Below, one piece after another: positions 36,428 to 43,287 of a stretch of DNA of 43,287 bases. A model generated the notes under the pieces. That model was not told the DNA's origin, searched no databases, and saw only the letters and a list, made by a program, of their open reading frames with translations. The stretch's first letter is position 1. Each line of letters starts with the position of its first letter. The position numbers were made by a program, and so were the translations under genes. The DNA comes from Proteus faecis. Lineage in GTDB: Bacteria; Pseudomonadota; Gammaproteobacteria; Enterobacterales; Enterobacteriaceae. The DNA lies in the NCBI RefSeq assembly GCF_003144395.1, contig NZ_PENZ01000036.1, forward strand, positions 1 through 43,287, written 5' to 3'.

Positions 36428-38079
36428 GAAAGTTATTTTATGCAATAAGCTTATTTTTCCTTTCTTCAACGGTGGCTTATGCTGCTGCAATAACAGAAGG
36501 AGGTGAGAAACAACCTATGAATATTCAGGCCATTATAATGTTCCTAATATTCGTAGGATTAACACTTTACATTACTTATTGGGCCTCTAAACGTACTCGC
36601 TCTCGTGCTGATTACTACACTGCTGGAGGAAAAATTACTGGCTTTCAAAATGGGATGGCAATTGCTGGTGACTTTATGTCTGCCGCATCCTTTTTAGGGA
36701 TCTCCGCACTGGTTTATACTTCGGGTTATGATGGACTTATCTATTCAATTGGATTTCTGATTGGTTGGCCTATTATTCTTTTTATCATTGCTGAACGCTT
36801 GCGTAATTTAGGGCGTTATACCTTTGCAGATGTTGTCTCGTATCGCTTAAGCCCTAAACCTGTAAGAACACTCTCCGCGATTGGATCACTGGTTGTCGTT
36901 GCCCTTTATCTAATAGCACAAATGGTCGGTGCCGGAAAATTAATCGAACTCCTTTTCGGTTTAAACTACCATATTGCTGTTGTGCTCGTTGGTATTCTAA
37001 TGGTGCTATATGTTTTATTTGGAGGCATGTTAGCCACCACCTGGGTTCAAATCATTAAAGCTATTTTATTACTTGCAGGTGCAAGCTTTATGGCTGTTAT
37101 GGTTATGAAAGCTGCCGATTTCAATTTCAATACCTTATTTAAAGAAGCCGTTAGTGTTCACTCAAAAGGGTTCTCTATCATGAGCCCTGGTGGCTTGGTT
37201 TCTGATCCTATATCTGCTCTCTCTTTAGGTCTTGCTTTAATGTTTGGTACAGCGGGACTTCCTCATATCATCATGCGCTTCTTTACTGTTAGCGATGCAA
37301 AAGAAGCCCGTAAGAGTGTTTTCTATGCAACAGGTTTTATCGGTTATTTCTATATTCTTACTTTTATTATTGGTTTCGGCGCTATCTTACTCGTTAGCCC
37401 TAATCCTATGTTCAAAGATGCCGCTGGTGCTTTGATTGGCGGAACCAATATGGCGGCCGTTCACTTAGCAGATGCTGTTGGCGGTAATTTCTTCTTAGGC
37501 TTTATTTCAGCTGTTGCCTTCGCCACTATTTTAGCCGTTGTTGCGGGACTAACTTTAGCGGGCGCATCTGCGGTATCGCATGATCTCTACGCTAATGTAA
37601 TTAAAAATGGTCATGCAGATGAAAGACAAGAGCTAAAAGTATCCAAAATTACTGTAGTTATCTTGGGTATCGTCGCTATCGGTTTAGGTATTTTATTTGA
37701 AAAGCAAAATATTGCCTTTATGGTAGGGCTAGCATTCTCAATTGCAGCAAGCTGTAACTTCCCAATCATATTGTTATCTATGTATTGGAAAGGGCTTACA
37801 ACACGAGGAGCCGTGGCAGGAGGATGGTCTGGTTTATTAGTAGCTGTCACATTGATGATATTGGGGCCAACCATTTGGGTAAGTATTTTAGGTCATGAAA
37901 AACCAATCTACCCTTATGAATATCCAGCATTATTCTCAATCATTATTGCTTTTATTATCTCATGGCTTTTCTCTATTACAGATAAATCATCTTTAGGTGA
38001 GCAAGAAAAAGCAAAATTCCAAGCACAGTTTATACGTTCTCAAATTGGCTTGGGTATTGAGCAAGGTAAACAGCACTAA
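36424..38079 (+). CDS. actP: Cation/acetate symporter
   Basis: ActP is a sodium:solute symporter-family permease that imports acetate and related short acids. The product has 551 residues. An N-terminal signal-like hydrophobic segment (residues 1-20, ending AYAAA) is followed by about 13 membrane helices, as in E. coli (549). The family signature segments [33 protein letters not shown] and [16 protein letters not shown] are clear. It is translationally coupled to yjcH, and acs activates the imported acetate, so the three genes form one acetate-scavenging unit. Confidence 0.96.
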   Translation: MRKLFYAISLFFLSSTVAYAAAITEGGEKQPMNIQAIIMFLIFVGLTLYITYWASKRTRSRADYYTAGGKITGFQNGMAIAGDFMSAASFLGISALVYTSGYDGLIYSIGFLIGWPIILFIIAERLRNLGRYTFADVVSYRLSPKPVRTLSAIGSLVVVALYLIAQMVGAGKLIELLFGLNYHIAVVLVGILMVLYVLFGGMLATTWVQIIKAILLLAGASFMAVMVMKAADFNFNTLFKEAVSVHSKGFSIMSPGGLVSDPISALSLGLALMFGTAGLPHIIMRFFTVSDAKEARKSVFYATGFIGYFYILTFIIGFGAILLVSPNPMFKDAAGALIGGTNMAAVHLADAVGGNFFLGFISAVAFATILAVVAGLTLAGASAVSHDLYANVIKNGHADERQELKVSKITVVILGIVAIGLGILFEKQNIAFMVGLAFSIAASCNFPIILLSMYWKGLTTRGAVAGGWSGLLVAVTLMILGPTIWVSILGHEKPIYPYEYPALFSIIIAFIISWLFSITDKSSLGEQEKAKFQAQFIRSQIGLGIEQGKQH

Positions 38080-38110
38080 CAGCCAGAAATAATGTAACCT
38101 TTCTTAATAA

Positions 38111-38148
38111 AAAGAGCCTCAAAGTGAATTCCAACTTTGGGGCTCTTC
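38111..38148 (+). terminator. Terminator of the acs-yjcH-actP operon
   Basis: The stem AAGAGCCTCAAAGT/ACTTTGGGGCTCTT (one wobble) closes an 8-nt loop about 35 nt after actP. The T-run is broken, but the stem is strong. Confidence 0.75.
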
Positions 38149-38514
38149 AATTCCAATCGTTTTTATCAATTATCATAAAAACCGTGCTCTTATTTCTATC
38201 ATTTACTTATTTATAATATTTTTAAGCTTTAACTACATATCTATACGATTATTTATATAACTTATTATCATCTACTCTAGCAGTATAAAAAGAAAAATAA
38301 ATTAATTTAAAATCAATTAATTATAAATAAAAAAGTAAACATAATTTATTTATAATATAACTTATTAATAAAGCCCAAAAGCCCAAAATAACCAGAAAGA
38401 TGCATAATAATATCAATTTCAGACACACTTCAGACAAACAAGGCTTGTATTGTCAAAACGTAAATGATTAACTTTTTATTGTATATAAAAAGAGATGGTA
38501 TTTTTAAATAGATT
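38149..38514. other. AT-rich leader upstream of the eptC-like gene
   Basis: This gap is extremely AT-rich and has no supportable gene. The 13-mer ATATAACTTATTA occurs at 38255-38267 and again at 38355-38367, exactly 100 bp apart. The unit AGCCCAAA is tandemly repeated near 38372-38388. I found no pair of PmrA half-sites (YTTAAK-N5-YTTAAK) and no PhoP direct repeat. The composition would suit H-NS silencing. Confidence 0.45.
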
Positions 38515-40098
38515 ATGTCTTGGTTAACTCATTACGCACTTTTATTTTTCTTATCTATGGCACCTGCAACATTGGGTGGTTCAACGCTGTATATAGAACA
38601 AAAAATCTATATTGTTCTTATTGGCTGGCTACTTATGCTGATATGTAGTGGTATTTATCGCTACGTTTTTGGAAAAATAATAACCGTTGTTATTAGTGCG
38701 CTATGGTCTTTAAATCTTTCTATTTCTCTATTTTTCTATCGTGAACATGATATTGCCTTTTCATCATCCATTGCTGAAACTTTTATTAATACTAACAGTA
38801 GCGAAACTGTCGGTATGCTCTCTTATAATAAGTACTATGTCTTATTTTATATATGTGCTTTTGCCGTTTACTATTTTTTCATCCATAAAGCGGCTCAAGT
38901 CTCTGATCTAAAAACGACAAAAAAAAGTGTGACCGCTTTTGTTATATTAATCGCCATTATTCCATTTTATAAAAGCTTAGCATTAAGAAACGACAACAAT
39001 AGTAAATTACTTGCAGAATATACTCTTCTGAATACACCTTTTTATAATGCAGCTGCACTTGTCCGAACCCTCCATGAAAATCGCAAAATTAGAAGAATTC
39101 CTTCTCAAAAAGTTGAGTTCCAATATAATAAAAATAGTGATAATACAGAAATTTACATCCTAATTATTGGAGAATCTGTTCGCAGAGATCATCTTGGAAT
39201 TTATGGCTATCAGCACGATACAACACCTAATCTAATGAAAGAAAAGAGTCATCTTATTTTATTCAATCAAGTTTATTCTCCAGCACCAGTGACCATTCTT
39301 TCTGTACCCATTTCGCTCTCAAATATAGGATTAGAACAGTTACAAGATAAAAATCATTATGCTGATAATATTGTTTCTCTTGCCAATCATGCTGGATTTA
39401 AAACATATTGGCTAAGTAACCAAGGTGAAGGTAATCAAAAAACCAGTGTTATTTCTGTCATTGCTAATATGGCCCAAAATAAAAAGTGGAATGAATTTAT
39501 CGGTTATGATGAAGAGCTACTTCCTTATTTAGATAGCGCGCTTAATGAATCATCTGCACAGAAAAAATTAATCATCTTACATACATATGGTAGCCATGAG
39601 CCGGCCTGTAATCGATTTCCAAATCAGTATCTAAAGAAATTCACACAAGAAGATGATGATAATTGCTATGACAGCTCTATCGCTTATACAGATAAATTAA
39701 TTAATGGCATCATTGAAAAAGTTAAAGATAAACCTGCTTCTATTCTCTACTTTTCCGATCATGCTTTACAGCGTCTCGATAAAAATAGAGAGGTTCGTTA
39801 TCATCATGGCGTAAATACACCACGTAAAGAAGCTTACGATATCCCGTTGTTTATTTGGTATAGCCCCTCAACCGTAAAACCAACCATTAGTAATGAGGTG
39901 TTAAACAAACCTTACTCAACAGCAAATAATTATTGGTTATTAAGTAGTTGGCTTGGTATAGAACATCATTCACCGAATAAATGCTATTCACCCTTAGCAG
40001 ATTGTTATCAGCCAAGATCACCCATCATGGTCATTGATGGTAATAAAAATCTCTTAAAATATGATTTATTAAGTTCTGAAGAACAAGAGCCACAATAA
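38515..40098 (+). CDS. EptC-like phosphoethanolamine transferase
   Basis: A 527-residue inner-membrane protein. An N-terminal domain has four to five membrane helices (to about residue 160), and a periplasmic alkaline-phosphatase-fold (sulfatase) domain follows. Active-site residues line up with the family: Glu220 in IIGES, the probable nucleophile Thr260 in PAPVTILSVP (40 residues later, as in MCR-1), His356 and His361 in HTYGSHEP, Asp415-His416 in FSDH, and His430-His431. The P-x-T-I nucleophile context resembles EptC/CptA rather than EptA. It should transfer phosphoethanolamine from phosphatidylethanolamine to lipid A-core sugars, which lowers negative charge and aids cationic-peptide resistance. 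P. mirabilis is known to have an EptC acting on the core. No Shine-Dalgarno sequence is visible before the ATG, and an in-frame stop lies just upstream. Confidence 0.88.
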   Translation: MSWLTHYALLFFLSMAPATLGGSTLYIEQKIYIVLIGWLLMLICSGIYRYVFGKIITVVISALWSLNLSISLFFYREHDIAFSSSIAETFINTNSSETVGMLSYNKYYVLFYICAFAVYYFFIHKAAQVSDLKTTKKSVTAFVILIAIIPFYKSLALRNDNNSKLLAEYTLLNTPFYNAAALVRTLHENRKIRRIPSQKVEFQYNKNSDNTEIYILIIGESVRRDHLGIYGYQHDTTPNLMKEKSHLILFNQVYSPAPVTILSVPISLSNIGLEQLQDKNHYADNIVSLANHAGFKTYWLSNQGEGNQKTSVISVIANMAQNKKWNEFIGYDEELLPYLDSALNESSAQKKLIILHTYGSHEPACNRFPNQYLKKFTQEDDDNCYDSSIAYTDKLINGIIEKVKDKPASILYFSDHALQRLDKNREVRYHHGVNTPRKEAYDIPLFIWYSPSTVKPTISNEVLNKPYSTANNYWLLSSWLGIEHHSPNKCYSPLADCYQPRSPIMVIDGNKNLLKYDLLSSEEQEPQ

Positions 40099-40108
40099 TA
40101 TATGGCTC
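40087..40108. terminator. Hairpin between the eptC-like gene and lutC
   Basis: GAGCCA and TGGCTC pair across a 10-nt AT-rich loop that includes the stop codon of the eptC-like gene. It stands between two convergent genes and probably acts as a weak bidirectional terminator. Confidence 0.5.
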
Positions 40109-40122
40109 CTTATACATAATTA

Positions 40123-40812
40123 TTAGCAATCTTCAATCACTATATAAATGGCATTTAAAGAGCCATGAACACCAACAACTTTAATTAATTCAATATCAGA
40201 GGTACAACTTGGTCCACTAATAATATTAATACAAGAAGGCATTCGGACATCTTTTATTGCTAGTTGATGAAGTTCTTCCGCTAATTGAGCAACTCTCGGT
40301 AAAATGGTACTCCTCTTAATAACAAAGAGCGTTGTTTCTGGGATCAAACTAACACTACGTCCTTTATCTGCTCCAGAAAATAAAACAACACCCCCCGATT
40401 CAGCAAGTCCATATTCAGCAAAAACAATCCCCACTTTAGCATTTTTTACATGCTCAATATTTTCTCCACCAACATGGTGATCCCACACACTAACATCACA
40501 ATGTTCAGATAATAAATCAATAACACCACTTTCTTTTAAACGAGGATCACCCGTCAATATCACTGATGAACCATATTTATTACATAATGCAAGTAAGCAC
40601 TGAGGTAAAGCTTCTTGTGTCGTTGTCTCATAATCGCTTCCGGCTAATTTAGCGGTATTAAGAAAATATTGATATCGTTCCTCTTCCGATAATTCAGTTA
40701 ATCTTTCTTCCGGATATGTATTTATTGGCGTTGGTAATGAGTCTGGTATTGTTTTTAATGGTCTTCCTAACTGAGAAGCTAAATGAGATAGGAATGTGTT
40801 TTTATTATTCAT
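40123..40812 (-). CDS. lutC: Lactate utilization protein C (LUD domain)
   Basis: A 229-residue LUD-domain protein, the third member of the LutABC (YkgEFG) L-lactate oxidation complex, which feeds electrons from lactate into the respiratory chain. Conserved features are the N-terminal FLSHLASQLGRP, the central VGIVFAEYGLAESGGVV and the end SCINIISGPSCTSDIELIKVVGVHG, typical of LutC. The fold resembles phosphosugar isomerases. It begins 3 nt after the lutB stop and is the last gene of the operon. The gene is AT-rich like its neighbours. Confidence 0.92.
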   Translation of the reverse strand: MNNKNTFLSHLASQLGRPLKTIPDSLPTPINTYPEERLTELSEEERYQYFLNTAKLAGSDYETTTQEALPQCLLALCNKYGSSVILTGDPRLKESGVIDLLSEHCDVSVWDHHVGGENIEHVKNAKVGIVFAEYGLAESGGVVLFSGADKGRSVSLIPETTLFVIKRSTILPRVAQLAEELHQLAIKDVRMPSCINIISGPSCTSDIELIKVVGVHGSLNAIYIVIEDC

Positions 40813-40815
40813 CTC

Positions 40816-42234
40816 TTATTTCTCCTCTTTTTGATGTTTTTTAAACCAACTACGGAAACTTTCACCATCACCTTGTGGCAAGTTTCTTGCTTCAGTCCAC
40901 TCTTTTAATGCGCCTATATTTAAAGGAGCTTTCCCCTCTTTAATAAACCACCTTGCAGCATGAGCCCCCCAATTCATACCAACTTTCCATAATGTTGGAT
41001 GACGGTTCACATAGTTAAATATATTGGTGATCGTACGCTCTGTTGTTGGTGTGATTTTTTCTTTAACCATCACATTTCTATGTTTTTTAATTAAATTGGA
41101 TAGTGGTATTTTTACCGGGCATACAGAATCACAAGCAGTACATAATGAACATACATAAGGAAGGTTTTTAAAATTCTTATAACCACCTAATAAAGGGGTT
41201 AAAACAGCACCAACTGGGCCTGGATAAATAGAGCCATATCCTTGTCCACCAATATGACGGTAAGCAGGGCAAGTATTCATACATGCACCACAACGAATAC
41301 AACGCAAAATATCTTTAAATTCTGAGCCAATAATTTTTGAACGCCCATTATCAACAATAACAAGATGGAAATCTTCAGGGCCATCAACATTGTCTTTTTC
41401 TCTAGGCCCTGTAAGCCATGTGTTATAGCCCGTTAGACGTAATCCAACAGCACTGCGTGCTAACATGGTAATAAGAATATCCACCTCTTTAAATGTCGGT
41501 GCGATACGTTCCATACCCATCACTGCTATATGTGTTTTAGGCAATGTAGTACTTAAGCGAGCATTACCTTCATTAGTCACTAAACAAACCGAGCCCGTTT
41601 CTGCAACTGCAAAGTTACAACCCGTTACACCAATATCAGCAGTAAAAAAATCATCTCTAATAGTTTGACGAACAAAACGAGTCATTTCTTCTGGTGTATC
41701 AGAGCCGTTATATCCCAATTTATCATGGAATATTTGACGAATTTGTTCTCTATTTTTATGAATAGCAGGTACAACAACATGCGAAGGCGCATCTTTAGCT
41801 TGCTGGAGTATAAATTCAGCTAAATCGGTTTCAATAACTTTAATCCCAGCATTCTCTAATGCGGTATTCATACCGATTTCTTCAGTTACCATTGACTTAG
41901 CTTTAACAACTTTCTTTGCTTTTTTTTCTTTAGCTACACTAAGAATATATTGCGCTGCTTCTTCTTTTGTTTTAGCAAAGAAAACGTGCCCACCATGTTC
42001 TTCTACTTTTTCAGATAATTGACATAAATAAGCATCTAAGTTAGCAAGCACATGATCTCGAATTTGAGCCGCTCTATCTCTCCAATCCTCCCAATGTCCA
42101 AGATCATCAACCATTTTTTGCCGATTTTTACCAATAGTTTCTTGTGCATTAGCAACGGCTTTTTGCATGACTTCATCATGTACTTGGCGATCGATAAGCG
42201 CTTTAAAAGGAATCGTACTCGTTCTTAACGACAT
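40816..42234 (-). CDS. lutB: Lactate utilization iron-sulfur protein B
   Basis: A 472-residue protein that joins an N-terminal LUD domain (DIGVTGCNFAVAETGSVCLVTNEGN, about residue 200) to a C-terminal ferredoxin-like domain. The two 4Fe-4S motifs are CIRCGACMNTCP (near residue 312) and CSLCTACDSVCP (near residue 363). It is the electron-carrying subunit of LutABC. It overlaps lutA by 10 nt and is followed by lutC after 3 nt, so the three are one transcript. The iron demand of this protein links it to iron-sparing control, but no direct RyhB site was checked. Confidence 0.95.
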   Translation of the reverse strand: MSLRTSTIPFKALIDRQVHDEVMQKAVANAQETIGKNRQKMVDDLGHWEDWRDRAAQIRDHVLANLDAYLCQLSEKVEEHGGHVFFAKTKEEAAQYILSVAKEKKAKKVVKAKSMVTEEIGMNTALENAGIKVIETDLAEFILQQAKDAPSHVVVPAIHKNREQIRQIFHDKLGYNGSDTPEEMTRFVRQTIRDDFFTADIGVTGCNFAVAETGSVCLVTNEGNARLSTTLPKTHIAVMGMERIAPTFKEVDILITMLARSAVGLRLTGYNTWLTGPREKDNVDGPEDFHLVIVDNGRSKIIGSEFKDILRCIRCGACMNTCPAYRHIGGQGYGSIYPGPVGAVLTPLLGGYKNFKNLPYVCSLCTACDSVCPVKIPLSNLIKKHRNVMVKEKITPTTERTITNIFNYVNRHPTLWKVGMNWGAHAARWFIKEGKAPLNIGALKEWTEARNLPQGDGESFRSWFKKHQKEEK

Positions 42235-42962
42235 AATTCCTCCTCATGACTCATCAAGACTTGTGCAATATGTAATACTTTAACAGGGTGTCCTTCTCGC
42301 TCTAAACGACCGCCAATATTTAGAAGACAGCTAACATCCGCACCAATTAAATAATCAGGCTTAACATCCATAATATGGTGGACTTTTTCTTTTACCATTT
42401 CTCCTGAAATTTCGGCCATTTTGATTGAGAATGTCCCACCGAAACCACAGCAGGTTTCCATATCTTGAAAAGGTAATAATTCAAGACCTTTTACATGTTG
42501 TAATAATTTAATAGGTTCTTCTTTAACGCCCATTTTTCGAAATAGGCTACAAGATGGGTGATAAACAGCTTTACCTTTAAGACTTGCGCCGACATCAAGT
42601 ACACCAAGCTGATTTACAATAAAAGAGGTTAAATCAAACATTCTGTTAGCTATTTTTTCAGCTCGTATAGCCCAATTAGGTTCATCAGCAAGATATTTGG
42701 AATAACCTTTAATTGCATAAGTACAAGATCCAGCAGGAGAAATAATGGGGTAATCATTAACTTCGAAGGTTTCAATGAATTTCTTCATTGCAGGTTTTGC
42801 ATTCTCAATATAACCACTATTAATAGCAGGTTGGCCACAACAACCTTGTTTTTCAAGAAAATGAACCCGACAACCTAATTTTTCTAGCAGTAATACACTG
42901 TCTCTTGCCATATGGGATTTTAGAGCATCCCCAATACATGTGACATAGAAATTAACATCCAT
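42225..42962 (-). CDS. lutA: Lactate utilization protein A (CCG domains)
   Basis: A 245-residue protein with two CCG (heterodisulfide-reductase subunit B type) cysteine-rich domains: GCCGQP near residue 41 with GSCTYAIKGY, and CSLF and CCGFGGTFS in the second half. These bind an iron-sulfur centre in the LutABC (YkgEFG) lactate oxidase. It is the first gene of the operon. The ATG at 42960-42962 has only a modest ribosome site (GGAGC). No lutR regulator or lactate permease is within the window. An rRNA operon lies immediately upstream on the same strand. Confidence 0.94.
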   Translation of the reverse strand: MDVNFYVTCIGDALKSHMARDSVLLLEKLGCRVHFLEKQGCCGQPAINSGYIENAKPAMKKFIETFEVNDYPIISPAGSCTYAIKGYSKYLADEPNWAIRAEKIANRMFDLTSFIVNQLGVLDVGASLKGKAVYHPSCSLFRKMGVKEEPIKLLQHVKGLELLPFQDMETCCGFGGTFSIKMAEISGEMVKEKVHHIMDVKPDYLIGADVSCLLNIGGRLEREGHPVKVLHIAQVLMSHEEELCR

Positions 42963-43218
42963 ACATTTGCTCCTATTGCTTATTTATTACACAAAATAAT
43001 TTACCAACCGCCATTTATTTATTGTTATATTTGTATGACAATTAATGTTGGCACAAAAATGATGTTAAATATATGTTTAATCCTATGTTTTTTTATAATT
43101 TGAATCGGTATATGAGAATTAATTTAGGTATATAGAAATAGGATGGAAATAAATTATTTTAAATAAAACAATTTATTAAAAAGAAATGAAGTAAAAAATT
43201 TAAAATAAAACCCCAAAC
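42963..43218. other. lutABC promoter region
   Basis: The gap between the rRNA-operon terminator and lutA is very AT-rich and must contain the lutABC promoter. I cannot pick out a unique promoter or operator. No open frame is supportable. Confidence 0.4.
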
Positions 43219-43249
43219 GCAAAAAAGCCAACCCAGTGGGTTGGCTTTC
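43219..43249 (-). terminator. rRNA operon terminator
   Basis: On the minus strand the stem AAAGCCAACCC/GGGTTGGCTTT (11 bp, loop of 3) is followed by a T-run (the A-run at 43221-43226 on the plus strand). It lies 13 nt after the 5S 3' end, which is the usual form of an enterobacterial rrn terminator. Confidence 0.92.
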
Positions 43250-43261
43250 TCGTCTTATTTA

Positions 43262-43287
43262 ATGCCTGGCAGTTCCCTACTCTCACA
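43262..43287 (-). rRNA. rrf: 5S rRNA, 3' end (partial)
   Basis: The last 26 bases are the reverse complement of the 5S rRNA 3' end, reading TGTGAGAGTAGGGAACTG and then CCAGGCAT on the minus strand. This matches enterobacterial 5S rRNA with one change in the first bases. The rest of the gene, and presumably 23S and 16S, lie beyond the window. Confidence 0.93.

Noticed and set aside
38371-38390. Tandem AGCCCAAA units suggesting a repeat array or iterons.
   Set aside because: Only two copies, with no origin-like context.
1-43287. CRISPR arrays, complete insertion sequences, prophage modules, defence clusters and replication origins.
   Set aside because: None were seen on either strand; the only mobile-element signs are the decayed patch at 1-2048.

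Overview
The window looks like chromosomal DNA of a Proteus species (family Morganellaceae, order Enterobacterales), probably P. mirabilis or a close relative. The reasons are AT-rich DNA, enterobacterial protein sequences throughout, and long runs of conserved gene order (aroKB-damX-dam-rpe-gph-trpS, igaA-hslR-hslO-pckA, uspAB-pitA-yhiN, acs-yjcH-actP). The IgaA homologue is the protein called UmoB in P. mirabilis. Species assignment is an inference from gene content, not from a search.

Layout. 1-2020 is a decayed accessory patch next to the selenocysteine tRNA gene selC (2025-2119, minus strand). It holds a GC-rich end of an unknown reading frame, a RhuM-family pseudogene with a frameshift, an amber codon and a lost C-terminus, a degenerate copy of the selC 3' end (894-916), an IrmA-like secreted protein gene, and a probable remnant of a P4-type integrase beside selC. 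2362-5154 is prlC-rsmJ behind a possible heat-shock promoter. 5229-8895 carries a lone short-chain dehydrogenase, gdhA, and the divergent uspA/uspB pair. 8962-11985 is pitA and divergent yhiN. The gap after yhiN contains a clear ryhB small RNA with a Fur box, followed by the pirin gene yhhW. 13465-22279 holds pckA, hslO, hslR, igaA/umoB, nudE and mrcA.

22395-25403 is the hof (pilMNOQ-like) DNA-uptake/pilus operon, in which hofP is gone and hofQ appears to be an in-frame hofP-hofQ deletion fusion lacking the STN domain. 25982-32114 is the aroK-aroB-damX-dam-rpe-gph-trpS cluster. 32213-33625 has yiiM and sodA (with a strong Fur box over its promoter). 33998-38079 is the acetate cluster acs-yjcH-actP. 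38515-40098 encodes an EptC-like phosphoethanolamine transferase, and 40123-42962 is the lactate-oxidation operon lutABC (ykgEFG), lying just downstream of an rRNA operon whose 5S gene begins at the right edge.

Functionally most of the window is core housekeeping: carbon and nitrogen metabolism (gdhA, pckA, acs-actP, rpe, gph, lutABC), envelope synthesis and stress sensing (mrcA, damX, igaA, eptC-like), proteostasis (prlC, hslO, hslR), and iron/oxidative-stress control (ryhB, sodA). I saw no CRISPR array, no intact mobile element and no convincing new defence or biosynthetic system. The parts most worth following up are the selC-associated island scar and the hofP-hofQ fusion.
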